Origin: CAVPXC01 sp963709505
GTDB lineage: Bacteria > Chloroflexota > Anaerolineae > JAAEKA01
Direction: 5' to 3'
DNA: 64,000 bases
Assembly (NCBI GenBank): GCA_963709505.1
Contig: CAVPXC010000029.1
Location: forward strand, 62,001 to 126,000
Under the pieces are notes generated by a model that had not been told where the DNA came from, searched no databases, and was given only the letters and a program-made list of their open reading frames with translations. This document shows, piece by piece, positions 19,401-29,100 of the stretch (position 1 is the first letter of the stretch; each line of letters begins with the position of its first letter). The translations under genes were made by a program, and so were the position numbers.

Positions 19401-19772
19401 TTGAGTCGCTCGTTCCCGGCCGTTTGTTTGGCGCGTGCCAACGCGGCTTCGAACTCGGCTACGTCGAGATGCAATCGACGCGTCGGCTCGCCAGCGGATC
19501 GTACGCTCGTCGACGAGGAGGGCGTCGGCGACCGCGGGCAGACGGCGGCGCAGGGTGTGAAGAAGCTGGCGCAGATTGGTCTGCGCCTGGCGGTCGGAGG
19601 TGTCGGGCCAGAAGAGAAAGGCCAGTTGCTGGCGCGATTGGGGGATGGCCCGGTTCAAAAGCAGATAAGCCAGCAAGGATTGAATGCGCGCGCTGTTCAG
19701 GCCACCGACAGACTTACCATCAGCGGCCACACTGAACTCACCGAGGAGTCGGATATGAAGCGAATCTGACAT
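16487..19772 (-). CDS. Large SARP-ATPase-TPR transcriptional regulator, multiple frameshifts
   Basis: From ATG 19772 (MSDSLHIRLLGEFSVAADG) the protein has an OmpR-like DNA-binding domain, a BTAD (MHLDVAEFEAAL..., LAADPLHEATYRRLMRLYAL, VLEQELDVDPS), then an AAA/STAND ATPase with Walker A (LSGEAGLGKTRLAEE) and Walker B (FVLVLDDMQWYANETLEWL). A long TPR-like region follows (HALEQVYGADSDTFSAQIAN, ALAHQCLEIATELGDPGL) and the chain ends ...RKLLEQQI at 16487. Frame changes are needed near 19480, 19250, 18800, 17520 and 16750. The total is about 1,090 residues, normal for this family. Known members sense a ligand through the TPR region and activate nearby operons, here perhaps the ABC transporter downstream. 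Confidence 0.78.
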
Positions 19773-19801
19773 GCAGAGTGGTCTCCTCCTGCCAGGAGAA
19801 T

Positions 19802-19951
19802 ACAACCGCGGACTTGACAGGTCTCCCCGGCAACAGCGAAAGGAGGCCTGTCATCCTGTTTAACGAATCTGATATGGATTTGACGCGGCCGGAGGTTGCG
19901 AGAGTCGTGACAAAGAACCGGATAAAAGGAAGAATACTTTATGAACAGTGA
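19802..19951 (+). pseudogene. Possible remnant of a minimal nucleotidyltransferase (MntA-like) C-terminus
   Basis: In the frame overlapping the HEPN start, the 5' neighbour encodes RPVILFNESDMDLTRPEVAR and ends NRIKGRILYEQ-stop. The ending (GRxLYE) is typical of the last strand of MNT-family nucleotidyltransferases that pair with HEPN proteins. No catalytic GSxxxG...D motif is present upstream, since the divergent SARP-ATPase gene begins at 19772. The stop (19949-19951) overlaps the HEPN ATG region, the usual MNT-HEPN coupling. Short, so low confidence. Confidence 0.35.
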
Positions 19952-20375
19952 AGGTGATCCGCAGGCCTGGGTAGCGAAAGCCGAAGAAGATTTCAGTATG
20001 AGCCGCATTCTTTTACGCCGCAAACGCCCCTTAACGTCGGGCGTTTGCTTTCACGCGCAGCAGTGCGCCGAGAAGTATTTGAAAGCGCTTCTGATTGCCC
20101 ACGCCCAACCTTTCCCGCGTACCCACGACCTGCGAATTCTCAGCAACTTGTGCGAACAAGCCGGTATGTCGATCGGCACTGACTTGAATCGAATAGACAC
20201 ATTGTCCTTCTATGCTGTACAAGCGCGTTATCCTGGCGATGAACCAACGCCGGAAGAGGCCAGCGAATCCTTCGAGATTGTTAAGGATGTCCGGCACGTC
20301 GCACGTTCGGTAGCCATCGTTTATTCCTTTCGTCAGGCTTACGGTAAATGGTTTGTGTGCTCCACCAATAGCTAG
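19941..20375 (+). CDS. HEPN domain protein
   Basis: A 144-aa helical protein: WVAKAEEDFSMSRILLRRK, then CFHAQQCAEKYLKALLIAH and THDLRILSNLCEQAG, matching the HEPN domain of small RNase/toxin-like proteins. The RX4-6H catalytic motif of HepT-like HEPN RNases is not obvious; the conserved segment is the HAQQCAEKYLKA helix. It is normally encoded with a nucleotidyltransferase antitoxin. Only a C-terminal trace of one remains immediately upstream, so this may be an orphaned half of a type VII module. It ends 2 bp from the convergent ABM gene. Confidence 0.75.
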   Translation: MNSEGDPQAWVAKAEEDFSMSRILLRRKRPLTSGVCFHAQQCAEKYLKALLIAHAQPFPRTHDLRILSNLCEQAGMSIGTDLNRIDTLSFYAVQARYPGDEPTPEEASESFEIVKDVRHVARSVAIVYSFRQAYGKWFVCSTNS

Positions 20376-20376
20376 C

Positions 20377-20661
20377 TCACGTCACCACGTCGACGATATC
20401 GCCGTCGTGCCACTCGGGGTCTTCGAGCAGCATGGCACGCAGCTCCATGAATCGTTGGTTCTGCTCCGGGCTTTGGGCATTCGCCCAGTAGGCTTCCTTG
20501 CTCTCAAACACTGCCACCAGGAACATCTCCCCGGGGTCGGCGTCCATCTGATAGACATAGCGGGCGATCTGGCCGGGCGCCGTGCCCATGCGCTGGCCCA
20601 AGTCGATCAGTTCTTGTAGTTTGGATGGATCGATCTTGATCCGTGCGATAGTACCGTACAT
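20377..20661 (-). CDS. Antibiotic biosynthesis monooxygenase (ABM) domain protein
   Basis: A 94-aa single-domain ferredoxin-like protein: MYGTIARIKIDPSKLQELID, RYVYQMDADPGEMFLVAVFE, then ESKEAYWANAQSPEQNQRFM. This is the ABM fold used in quinol monooxygenases and heme-degrading enzymes. A YGTIAR start with AGGAGGCATGAA upstream is a good initiation site. The substrate cannot be told; many such stand-alone domains have no assigned activity. Confidence 0.75.
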   Translation of the reverse strand: MYGTIARIKIDPSKLQELIDLGQRMGTAPGQIARYVYQMDADPGEMFLVAVFESKEAYWANAQSPEQNQRFMELRAMLLEDPEWHDGDIVDVVT

Positions 20662-21066
20662 TTCATGCCTCCTATGCTCGTTGCTTGACTAGCGACTGAT
20701 TACTTGATGAAGCTATCATAGCCGCAATTACTGCTCAGTTTCCAGGCCAAATAGTGCTCAGTTGCTGCTCACTTTCGAACTTGGGTGATTAGTAGAAGGG
20801 TCCAGTCTTCGGAGACTGGACCCTTCTGAACTACTATCAAGGTTGTTCAAGCAGAAAGGTCCAATCTCCGAAGATTGGACCTTTCTGTGCCATCACAAGG
20901 AGCATCAACCAAACGGTTGATATCCATTCCACCGCGCGGAGGACAGGTTTTTCCACCTATAGACGCAGCCAATTCCACCTAACGATTGGCGACAGGGCGG
21001 TGGGGACGTGGTATGCTTTGGGCAAGTGAGACAGTCCACTGGATAAGACCATGAATGGAGTTTCCG
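20662..21066. repeat. 405-bp gap with two 34-bp palindromes
   Basis: No gene is seen. Two near-perfect palindromes of exactly 34 bp occur: 20794-20827 (AGAAGGGTCCAGTCTTCGGA...) and 20853-20886 (AGAAAGGTCCAATCTCCGAA...). They match each other in 27 or so positions and in length. A third 34-bp unit with the same TCTTCGGA core interrupts the glycosyltransferase gene at 51397. A word TGCTCAGTT occurs twice at about 20731 and 20753. Confidence 0.7.
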
Positions 21067-21979
21067 ATGACAAACGTAATTACTGTCAAAAACCTGCGTA
21101 AATCCTACGGGCCAACCGTAGCCGTCGACGACATCTCCTTTGCCGTGGCGCAAGGCGAGATCTTCGCCATCCTCGGCCCCAATGGCGCAGGCAAGACCAC
21201 CACCGTCGAAACGATCGTCGGCCTGCGCCGGCCCGACCGCGGCAGCGTGTCCGTTCTGGGCATCGACCCCCAGCAGGATGCCCAGGCGCTTCGCCAGCAT
21301 ATTGGCGTCCAGCTCCAGCAAGCTGCCGTTCCGCAGCGGTTGAAGGTTTGGGAGATCCTGGATCTGTTTGCGTCCTTCTACACGACAACCGTGCCGCGCG
21401 ATCGAACTCATCGAGCAGTGGGGCTTGACCGAAAAGCGCAACGCTTACTTCGGCAAGTTGTCCGGAGGGCAGCAACAGCGGCTGTTTATCGCGCTGGCGT
21501 TGATCAACGATCCCGACATCGTGTTCTTCGACGAGCTGACCACCGGCCTGGACCCGCAAGCCCGCCGCGCAACCTGGGAGTTGGTCCAGGGCGTCCGCGC
21601 TCAGGGCAAGACCGTGGTCTTGGTCACGCACGCCATGGACGAAGCCGAGCTCCTGGCGGATCGAGTCGCTATCATCGACCACGGCCGGATCATCGCCCTG
21701 GATACCCCCCAGTCCCTAATCCAAAGGGTTCAGCCGGATAACCAGGTGCGGTTCACCACCACCAACGGCTTCGACCCGGCGCTGCTCAACCAGGTGGACG
21801 GCGTCAACGCCGTGGAGCGCAACGGCGCCCAGGTAACGGTACGTGGTACCGGCCCCTTGCTCTCGCGCGTGGCCCAGGCACTGGCCGAACACCACATCGA
21901 GCCGGCCGACCTCCGACAGGAACGAGCAACCCTGGAAGATGTCTTTCTCGCCACCACCGGCCGAGGCTTGCGCGATTAG
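21067..21979 (+). CDS. ABC-2 type exporter ATP-binding protein, frameshifted
   Basis: The first frame starts at ATG 21067 (MTNVITVKNLRKSYG), chosen because GGAG lies 8 bp upstream, and has Walker A (GPNGAGKTTTVETI) and the Q-loop region (IGVQLQQAAVPQRL). It ends at FASFYTTTVP. The second frame continues AIELIEQWGLTEKRN, then the ABC signature (LSGGQQQRL), Walker B (DIVFFDELTTGLDP) and the switch His (VTHAMDEAELLADRV). One or two bases near 21395-21402 (a GCCGCGCG run) break the frame. The C-terminal DUF4162-like tail is complete. It pairs with the permease 18 bp downstream; the substrate is unknown. Confidence 0.85.
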
Positions 21980-21996
21980 AGAAAACGAGGCAACCC

Positions 21997-22734
21997 ATGA
22001 AATCCTTCTACCGCATGACCCTCTCAGAGATCAAACTTTTCCTGCGAGAACCGATGAACATGTTCTTCACTCTGGCGTTCCCGCTCATCCTGCTCTTTGT
22101 CTTCGGTGCGATCTTCGGCAACGAGCCGGCGGAGCTGTTCGGCGGCATGGGCACCGTCGACGTGTCCGTGCCGGCATACATCGGCATGACCATCGCCACG
22201 CTCGGGCTGCTTGGGCTGCCCATCGGGCTGGCCACGTATCGCGAGCAGGGCATTCTGCGCCGTATGCGGGCTACCCCGGTCCGGCCGGCCGTGATCTTCG
22301 GTGCGCTGTTGACGGTCAATCTGATCGCGGCCCTGGCCGGCACGATGCTCTTGCTGGTCGCCGGCCGGCTGGTCTTCAACCTGAAGATGCCTGAGATGCC
22401 GCTGAGCCTGCTGCCGGCCATCTTCCTGTGCATGCTAAGCTTCAGCGCGTTCAGCTTCGTGCTGGCCGGCCTCGTGTCCACCCCGCGCGTCGCCCAGGCG
22501 CTGGGCATGGCCCTTCTGATGCCGATGCTGTTTCTGTCGGGCGCTGCTATGCCACGGGAAACGATGCCCGAGAACATCCGCCGAATCGGCGACTTTCTGC
22601 CGTTGACCTATGTCGTCGAACTGCTCAAGGGCTTGTGGTTTGGCCAAGGCTGGAACATGGGTGCTGTGGCGGTGCTGCTGGGTATGTTGGTTGTAGGGAC
22701 CTTGCTGGCCACGCGCACGTTTCGTTGGGAATAG
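21997..22734 (+). CDS. ABC-2 type exporter permease
   Basis: A 245-aa membrane protein with six hydrophobic segments. MKSFYRMTLSEIKLFLREPM precedes the first helix (FTLAFPLILLFVFGAIF); later helices include TLGLLGLPIGLATYREQGI, LIAALAGTMLLLVAG and the conserved LPLTYVVELLKGLWFGQGW near the end. This is the ABC2_membrane/DrrB-like architecture. It is translated just after the ATPase gene and is followed by a two-component pair, an arrangement common for stress-induced drug or lipid exporters. Confidence 0.88.
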   Translation: MKSFYRMTLSEIKLFLREPMNMFFTLAFPLILLFVFGAIFGNEPAELFGGMGTVDVSVPAYIGMTIATLGLLGLPIGLATYREQGILRRMRATPVRPAVIFGALLTVNLIAALAGTMLLLVAGRLVFNLKMPEMPLSLLPAIFLCMLSFSAFSFVLAGLVSTPRVAQALGMALLMPMLFLSGAAMPRETMPENIRRIGDFLPLTYVVELLKGLWFGQGWNMGAVAVLLGMLVVGTLLATRTFRWE

Positions 22735-22761
22735 CGGCGTCTGGTCGCCCTCGGCAATGGC

Positions 22762-22790
22762 TTCGCCCTGATGACAATTCAGGCTATAAT
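22762..22790 (+). promoter_or_regulatory. Possible promoter for the two-component pair
   Basis: A perfect TATAAT (22785-22790) is preceded after 17 bp by the weak -35-like TTCGCC (22762-22767). The kinase start is about 128 bp downstream, across a GC-rich hairpin repeat. Confidence 0.35.
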
Positions 22791-22815
22791 CAAATCGGTC
22801 CATTCCAATCTGGCG

Positions 22816-22884
22816 TAGGGGCGGGTGCAAGGCTCGCCCCTACGTGGTGCGACTGCGGGCGGGCCTTGCGCCCGCCCCTACGTG
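22816..22884. repeat. GC-rich hairpin repeat, two units
   Basis: GTAGGGGCGGG...CTCGCCCCTAC and GGGCGGGC...GCCCGCCCC form two adjacent hairpins, each followed by the word CCCCTACGTGGTGC. It fills the leader before the histidine kinase. Confidence 0.55.
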
Positions 22885-22917
22885 GTGCAGATCTATGTGG
22901 ACATGAGGATCGGTACG

Positions 22918-24190
22918 ATGTCAGAGTCGACTGCCAAACATCAACTACCGCAATCGCACCAGAGCCAGCCGGCCGACGTTTGGGAACGTTGGGCGTGGAT
23001 CTGGTCGGCTGTCTTTTTTGTATCGCTGCTCGTTCCCTTTGCGATAGTGATGCTGGACCAGCCCCAGGTGACCGGCGCCGAGCGAGTTAAGATCGTCGTG
23101 TTGACTGGCCTGCTGACGCTTTGGCACTTCGGTAGCATGCTTTACGCGCGACGTGTGCCCAACTGGCGCGGCCACACGTTTGCTTCGGTCGTCATCATCC
23201 TCGCTGGAATCGCACTGTGGTATCTCCTGGTCCGCATCAACTCGGCCTTCTACTTCACCCTGGCCGGCTTCTACAGCCAGATCTTCTTCATGCTGCCGCC
23301 TGTCTGGGCCATACCGGTCAGCGTGGGACTGGGAGCGCTGGTGTTGGTCCAAGGCGGCGCCGGATCTCTCAACGTGCGTGACCCGGGCTTGTGGGCGGCG
23401 GTTGCGGGCATCGGTTTCTCAGTGATCTTCTACATCTGGATCGCTGCCATCATCCGCCAGAGCGCCGAACGCAAGGATCTGATCGACGAGCTGCAGCGGA
23501 CGCAGGCGGAGCTTGCGAGAGCAGAGCGCGAGGCCGGCACCCTGGCCGAACGCCAGCGTTTGGCGCGCGAGATCCATGACACGCTGGCTCAAGGCTTTGT
23601 CAGCATCGTCATGCACCTGGAAGCCGCCGAACAGGCGTTGCCGGCTGATCTACCGGTGGTGGAGCATCATCTCGGCCAGGCCAAAACCACCGCACGCCAA
23701 AGCCTGGCGCAGGCCCGCGAGGTGGTGCAAGACCTGCGCTCTCAGCCCGTCGAGGGATCGCCTTTACCCGAAGCCATCCGGCAAGCCGTGGAAAACTGGG
23801 CCGAAGCTACCGGTATGGTAGCCACGATGGTCGTCACCGGCGATGTCCATCCGATGCACCCTGATGTGGAGGTCACCCTGTTGCGCGCCGTTCAAGAGGC
23901 CCTGGCCAACGTTCGCAAGCACGCATCGGCCAGCCACCTGGCCGTGACCCTTTCGTACATGGGCGATGAGGTGGTGTCTGGACGTGCAGGACAACGGCAT
24001 CGGCCTCGGCACGGCGGCGTCCGACCCGCTGCTCTCAAGCGGATACGGCCTCACAGCGATGCGCGAACGGGTCGAGCAGCTGCACGGATCGCTGCTGATC
24101 GAGAGCAGCCCGGGTGAAGGGACGACGTTGGTGGTTGAAATCCCGATGGAAGTGGAGGGTGGAGAGTGGAGGGTGGAGAGCGAAGGGTGA
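22918..24190 (+). CDS. Sensor histidine kinase, NarL-type (HisKA_3), frameshifted
   Basis: The start ATG 22918 (MSESTAKHQLPQ) is chosen because upstream sequence is repeat. Five hydrophobic helices occupy residues about 20-180, followed by a coiled linker (LIDELQRTQAELARAERE), the H-box (LAREIHDTLAQGFVSIVM) and the ATPase N-box region (ALANVRKHASASHLAV). One extra base near 23976 shifts the frame; the second frame resumes LDVQDNGIGLGTAASD, GYGLTAMRERVEQL and GEGTTLVVEIPM. The natural end seems to be at EIPM; the last residues (EVEGGEWRVESEG) are encoded by a GGTGGAGAG-type tandem repeat. It pairs with the response regulator 68 bp downstream, probably to control the ABC exporter. Confidence 0.85.
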
Positions 24191-24245
24191 AGGAACATCG
24201 GATCCTCCGCACCCTCCACTCTCCACCCTCCACCCTCCACCCTCG
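24149..24245. repeat. Tandem-word inverted repeat (GGTGGAGAG class)
   Basis: Left arm: tandem GGAGGGTGGAGAGT words (24150-24187). Right arm: the inverse CCCTCCACTCTCCACCCTCC words (24211-24245). The spacer is about 23 bp. The left arm supplies the last codons of the histidine kinase and the right arm lies in the leader of the response regulator. Confidence 0.75.
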
Positions 24246-24258
24246 ATCAAAGACCAAT

Positions 24259-24891
24259 ATGAACACGATACGAATTATTATCATCGACGACCACCCGGTA
24301 GTACGGGAAGGCTTGCGGGGCATGCTTGCCAGCCAGCCGGACTTCGAGGTTGTCGGCGAGGCAGAGGAAGGCGCCGCGGGCGTCGAGCTAATCGCTGCCC
24401 TACAGCCTGATGTGACGTTGATGGACTTGCGTATGCCGGGTCTCGACGGCGTCGGCGCGATCGAGGCGATCCGGCGGCGCGGCCTGCCGGCGCGCATCCT
24501 GGTGCTGACGACCTTCGACAGCGACACCGATATCGTGCGTGCAATCCAGGCCGGCGCGACCGGCTATCTGCTGAAGGACACGCCACGCGACGAGCTGTTT
24601 CGTGCCATCCGAGCGACGGCTCAGGGCCAGTCGGTGCTGACTCCGGCCGTGGCGACCCGGCTCATGGACTTCGTGCGTTTACCCGCCGAAGAGCAGCTCA
24701 GCGCCCGTGAGATCGAGGTCCTGCAACTCGTGGCCACAGGCCACGGCAATAAGCAGATTGGCCAATTGCTGCATATCAGCGAGGCGACCGTCAAGACGCA
24801 TCTGATCCACATTTACGGCAAGCTGGGGGTCAACGACCGCACGGCAGCCGTAACTGTGGCGTTGGATCGGCGGATCTTGCGCATCGACTGA
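24259..24891 (+). CDS. NarL/FixJ-family response regulator
   Basis: A 210-aa protein starting at ATG 24259 (MNTIRIIIIDDHPVVREG). It has a receiver domain with phospho-acceptor Asp in DVTLMDLRMPGLDG, conserved Thr (VLTTFDSDTD) and Lys (YLLKDTPRDEL). A LuxR-type helix-turn-helix follows (LSAREIEVLQLVATGHGNKQ, then HISEATVKTHLIHIYGKL). The upstream in-frame extension is repeat-encoded and rejected. Cognate of the preceding kinase; the target is probably the nearby exporter, inferred. Confidence 0.93.
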   Translation: MNTIRIIIIDDHPVVREGLRGMLASQPDFEVVGEAEEGAAGVELIAALQPDVTLMDLRMPGLDGVGAIEAIRRRGLPARILVLTTFDSDTDIVRAIQAGATGYLLKDTPRDELFRAIRATAQGQSVLTPAVATRLMDFVRLPAEEQLSAREIEVLQLVATGHGNKQIGQLLHISEATVKTHLIHIYGKLGVNDRTAAVTVALDRRILRID

Positions 24892-24897
24892 GGAGAG

Positions 24898-24932
24898 AAC
24901 CGCGGACTGGCAGAGGCGCGGATCAGATCGGA
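24898..24932. repeat. Dispersed AACCGCGGACTGGCAGAG repeat, copy 1
   Basis: The 35-bp sequence AACCGCGGACTGGCAGAGGC GCGGATCAGATCGG recurs with few changes at 60835-60869, upstream of the S41 gene start. Neither copy lies in a gene. Confidence 0.55.
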
Positions 24933-24948
24933 GGCGGAAGGAGTTTGG

Positions 24949-25795
24949 ATGCTGACACAAGAAGCACTCATGAATGACAGGATCGTTCTTGTCACCGGTT
25001 CAACGGATGGCATTGGCAAAGAGACCGCACGGCAATTAGCGACGCTGGGCGCCACGGTATTGGTGCACGGCAGAAACGCGGCACGCTGTCAGGCGACGCA
25101 AGATGAGATTCGCCACGGCGACGGGCAATTCCCGCGTGGACTATTTCGTGGCGGATTTGTCTTCGCAAAAGCAAGTGCGGCAGTTGGCGGCCGACATTTC
25201 CGCCCGGTATGATCGGCTGCATGTGCTGATCAATAATGCCGGCGTCATTTTGCTCCAGCGCCAGGTAACCGAAGACGGCCTGGAAGCGACGTTTGCCGTC
25301 AACCACATTGCCCCCTTTTTGCTCACTCACCTGCTGCTGGATCTGTTGAAACAGAGCGCGCCCGCTCGCATTATCACAGTGAGCTCGACAGTGCATTACG
25401 ATGGGCGCATTGACTTCGACAAGCTGCAAAGCGAACGCGGGTACAACGGGGTAGTTGCTTACAAGGATACAAAATTAGGCAACGTGCTGTTCACTCTCGA
25501 ACTAGCTGAACGACTTAAAGGCTCCGGGGTGACAGCCAACTGCCTGCATCCTGGGGTTGTCACTACAAAACTATTGGATACGGGTTGGGGATGGACTGGC
25601 GTGTCCCTGGCCCAAGGTGCTGCGTTGTCCGTCTACCTTGCCAGTTCGCCTGAGATGGAGAAAGTGACCGGCGCCTATTTCGAACGAACAACCCCGGATC
25701 GGCCTTCGTCCAAGGCTACTGACGTGAAGTTCAGGCGGAAGTTCTGGGAACTTAGCGCAAAGCTAGCCGGGATTCCTGAGGGAATCGGAATTTAG
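24949..25795 (+). CDS. Short-chain dehydrogenase/reductase, frameshifted
   Basis: Start ATG 24949 has AAGGAG at ideal spacing. The first frame shows the NAD(P) motif TGSTDGIGKETARQLA and breaks after CQATQDEIR. The second resumes ATGNSRVDYFVADLSSQ, then NNAGV, the catalytic Ser (ITVSSTVHYDG) and YKDTK (YxxxK), ending GIPEGIGI. A single-base shift near 25110-25130 is needed. It resembles retinol dehydrogenase/WW-oxidoreductase-like SDRs; the substrate is not predictable. Confidence 0.83.
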
Positions 25796-25849
25796 GAAAA
25801 GAGACCGAGCGACATGTCAAGAGTTATGGTTAAGTTCTCATTCATGCGG

Positions 25850-25878
25850 TTGACATATGCTCTGATTTCTGTTAGAAT
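25850..25878 (+). promoter_or_regulatory. Near-consensus sigma70 promoter upstream of the CHAT gene
   Basis: TTGACA (25850-25855), 17-bp spacer, TAGAAT (25873-25878). The CHAT protein start is 280 bp downstream, so the transcript would have a long leader that includes the STAND-like fragment at 26041. Confidence 0.65.
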
Positions 25879-26040
25879 CTATCGTAGGCAGGTCAACTAC
25901 TCCTCTGGGACTCCTTCCATAGCCCTTAAGGGAGTGCCGACCTTGCCGTGTGTTTAGCAAGCCCTTGAGCGTCTGGTTTTCAACGCTCTTCCACTGCCCT
26001 GCGACTGAATCAAGAGGCAGCAGCTGCCATCGGAGGGAAG

Positions 26041-26158
26041 ATGCTTGAAACATCGGTGCCCCGTTCCAATCCCTACCCCGGCCCCCGCTCCTTTCAGTTG
26101 GGTGAGACTCTGGTTGGGTGTTTCCTCATAGAACAGCATTGCGCAGGAGTTACGAAAC
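26041..26158 (+). pseudogene. Possible N-terminal remnant of an nSTAND-type protein
   Basis: From ATG 26041 the peptide MLETSVPRSNPYPGPRSFQL GETLVG resembles the NPYxGPRxFxxxE opening that precedes P-loops of novel STAND NTPases. After about 27 residues the similarity ends and the frame runs into the CHAT gene in another frame. It may be a relic of a gene that once preceded or fused to the CHAT protein, or simply a leader peptide. Confidence 0.3.
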
Positions 26159-29100
26159 ATGGCATACGCCGACCTCGAACTCAGCCTACACCGCCGCGAA
26201 GGCGCCGACTACGCCGTGGAGTTGCGTTTCAGCCAGCCCGATAGCGAGGTCGAGGTGCGCCCTATCACCGGAGATAAGGTGCAAGCGCGCATCGACCTCC
26301 AACAACTGCGCCAGCTAATGGTCGATGACCGCGCCTACGGTCAGAACCTATCCGACGGCCTGTTCGGCGCGGACGCAGTGCGCAGTGCCTTTGCCGCAGC
26401 CCGCGCCGCCGCTCTGAGCCAGGAACAATCGCTGCGCCTGCGGCTGTTTATCGGCCCCAGCGCCCCTGAGCTGCACAACGTCCGCTGGGAAACGCTGCTC
26501 GACCCGGAGCGCGCTGCGCCGCTGCTGACCGGCGAGAACCTGGTTTTCTCCAGATACCTGAGCGCCGAGGATTGGCGGCCAGTACGGTTGCGTCCCAAGA
26601 CCCGGCTGAACGCGCTGGTCGTCGTTGCCAACCCGTCAAACCTCTCCGAGTACAACCTGGCGCCTGTGGACGTGGCCGGCGAGCTGGGCCGGGCCAGGCA
26701 GGCGCTGGACCAGGTGACGCTGACGGAGCTGGTCGCACCGGGCCAGGCAACCCTCAACGCCATGGTCGAGCAGCTTCGCCAGGGCTATGATATCCTCTAC
26801 CTGACGGCCCACGGCGCCCAAGTCAAGGACCAGTCCTGGCTCTACCTGGAGAAGCCCGACGGCAGCGCCGACGTGGTGGCCGGCAGCGAGCTCGCAACAC
26901 GCATAAACGAGTTGAGCCAGCGACCGCGGCTGGTGGTGCTGGCATCATGTCAAAGCGCCGGCACAGGCCAGGAGGCCAGCAGCCGCGATGATGGCGTCTT
27001 GGCCGCGCTGGGGCCCAGGCTGGCTGCAGCCGGGGTGCCAGCCGTCGTGGCCATGCAGGGCAACGTCTCGATGCAGACCACCGCCGAGTTCATGCCCGTC
27101 TTCTTCCGGGAGTTACAAAGGGACGGCCTGGTGGATCGTGCGATGTCCGTGGCCCGCGGTGCGGTGCGCAAGCAGCCCGACTGGTGGACGCCCGCGCTGT
27201 TTATGCGCCTGGCTGACGGCCAGCTTTTTGCCCCAGACCCACTGCAGACGTTCGATCCGAGCGACCCTGGAGCACATTGTTGCCAGCGATATTTACAGCT
27301 TTTTTGACCCAAACAACAAAAAGTACCTTCCGCTGCCCGTCGAGGCAGTTCACGTAACCAGGGATCAAGACTTCCGCAGTTTCAATTCGAAGTGGACCGA
27401 AGCGACCGCTACCATTCCTATCAAGCAGGCGATTGAGGAGAGGCTGCGGCAAGATCCGCTGCCGCTGGTGCTGTTGATAGGTGACTACGGCAGCAACACC
27501 AGCACACAGCTTCAGCGTCTCGTCTGGGAGACCGCCCACGAGTCGCTGCTCGAGCCGCAAGCGAGTCCGGTTCTGTTGCCGGTCTATTGTGACCTCTGCG
27601 GGCTTTCTACGGCGCATACGCGAGAAGACGATCCTGTGGTCGGACCTGATTGCAAGATGCTTGAACGATCGTTACATGCAATATCCCTACTGGCCCGGCT
27701 TGACCGCGGGCGAACTGCGGAATTATCTCAAACGGGACGAAATCAACCTCCGGCTGATGTTTGGCGATGATGAGAGCCTGACGGAGCAGGAACGGCAAGA
27801 TGCCTATCAGTGCGTGGTGGACTTTGCCAAGACCTATCCCAAACAGCAGTGCATCATGGTGGTGCGGCCAGCATCCTATCGGCCCGGCCGTTTCGAAACC
27901 CTGCGTTTCGACCTGTTGATCATGCAACGTCTCGAGCGTCGCAGAATCCGCCATTTCCTACAGGCACGGCCGCAGGAGGACAAGTGGGCGCCGAAGCTGT
28001 TGGACCGGTTGGATCAATCCTCTCTCTTCGATCTAGCCGGCGTCCCCTGGTTCTTGCTTAAGCTCATCAGTCAGGCCAAGGCCGGGAACTATCCGCAGTC
28101 GCGCACACAGGTCCTCGAACTAATTGTCCAGGATGCCATCGAAAACGTCGTCCAGGAGATGACCGCCCAGGAAAAAGGCCAGTTCGTGGGCAGGCAGAGT
28201 AGCCAGGGTCTGTGGATTCAGATCGAACAGATTCTCTATACCCTGGCCTGGCAAATGCAGTCCACTCTATCGGCCACGCTGCCTCTGGCCGACGCCTTTG
28301 CGATCATGAAACGCACGCGCGGCGACCGGGAGTACAGCTTGGAGCAGCTTTACGAGGCCCTGGTTCGCCTCAAGTTGCTGGCTCCCAATGGGAACGACGC
28401 AATTCGCTTCGCCTACCAGGGCATCCAGGCGTACTGCTGTGCCAGGGCGATTGTGCAGCAGCCTGATCCAGATCACATCGTGGACAACATCGTTGCCAGC
28501 ATGGGCCGGCTGACGCGCCTGCGCTGGTGGGAAGAAACCCTGGTCTTCGTTTGCGGGCTGAGAGCGCGAGAGCAACATCCATCGGACCAGTTCTTCGAGT
28601 TCCTCGAAGCAATCCTGTTCGGCGTAAACCTTTTGGAAACCGAACAAGCATTCCTTGCGGCTAGGTGTTTCTCGGAGAGTATGAATCAAACGTTATCGCC
28701 AGCCGATAATAGCAGACTGGGTGACATCGTGATCGGCGCAGTTACCTGGCGGCTGGATAGCCGCTTCGAGCCACGTTCTTCGCAGCGCAGAGAGGCGGCG
28801 CTCTTGCTTGGTCAGGTCGCCTACCCGCTGCAAGTCGAACATTTGGTTCGCCTTGCCTACGGCAAGTCACGCCAGGATCGCCGCGGCGAACAAGACTTCG
28901 ATCATAGCAACGTGCGCATGGCCGCCATGGTTTCCTTCTTGCGCCTGCCGCCCAAGAAAAGGCGGCGGTTCATCAACAAGATCGACAAGGAAGGCGTTCT
29001 GGCGAAGCTGCTGGACGCCTGGACGACGGGTAACGTCCATGCACTAGTCAAAAAATGGCTGTGCCAGCCTGAGAACATCAGCGCCCAGGGTGTTGCTGCG

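Larger units (their letters stand above)
25796..26158 (+). other. Leader region of the CHAT gene
   Basis: 363 bases without a complete gene. It contains the strong promoter 25850-25878 and a short reading frame at 26041 that looks like the start of a STAND protein (separate entries). Otherwise nothing is recognised. Confidence 0.4.

Noticed and set aside
20653..20720. Possible terminator or riboswitch upstream of the ABM gene
   Set aside because: No stable hairpin with a T run or known riboswitch core could be seen by eye.
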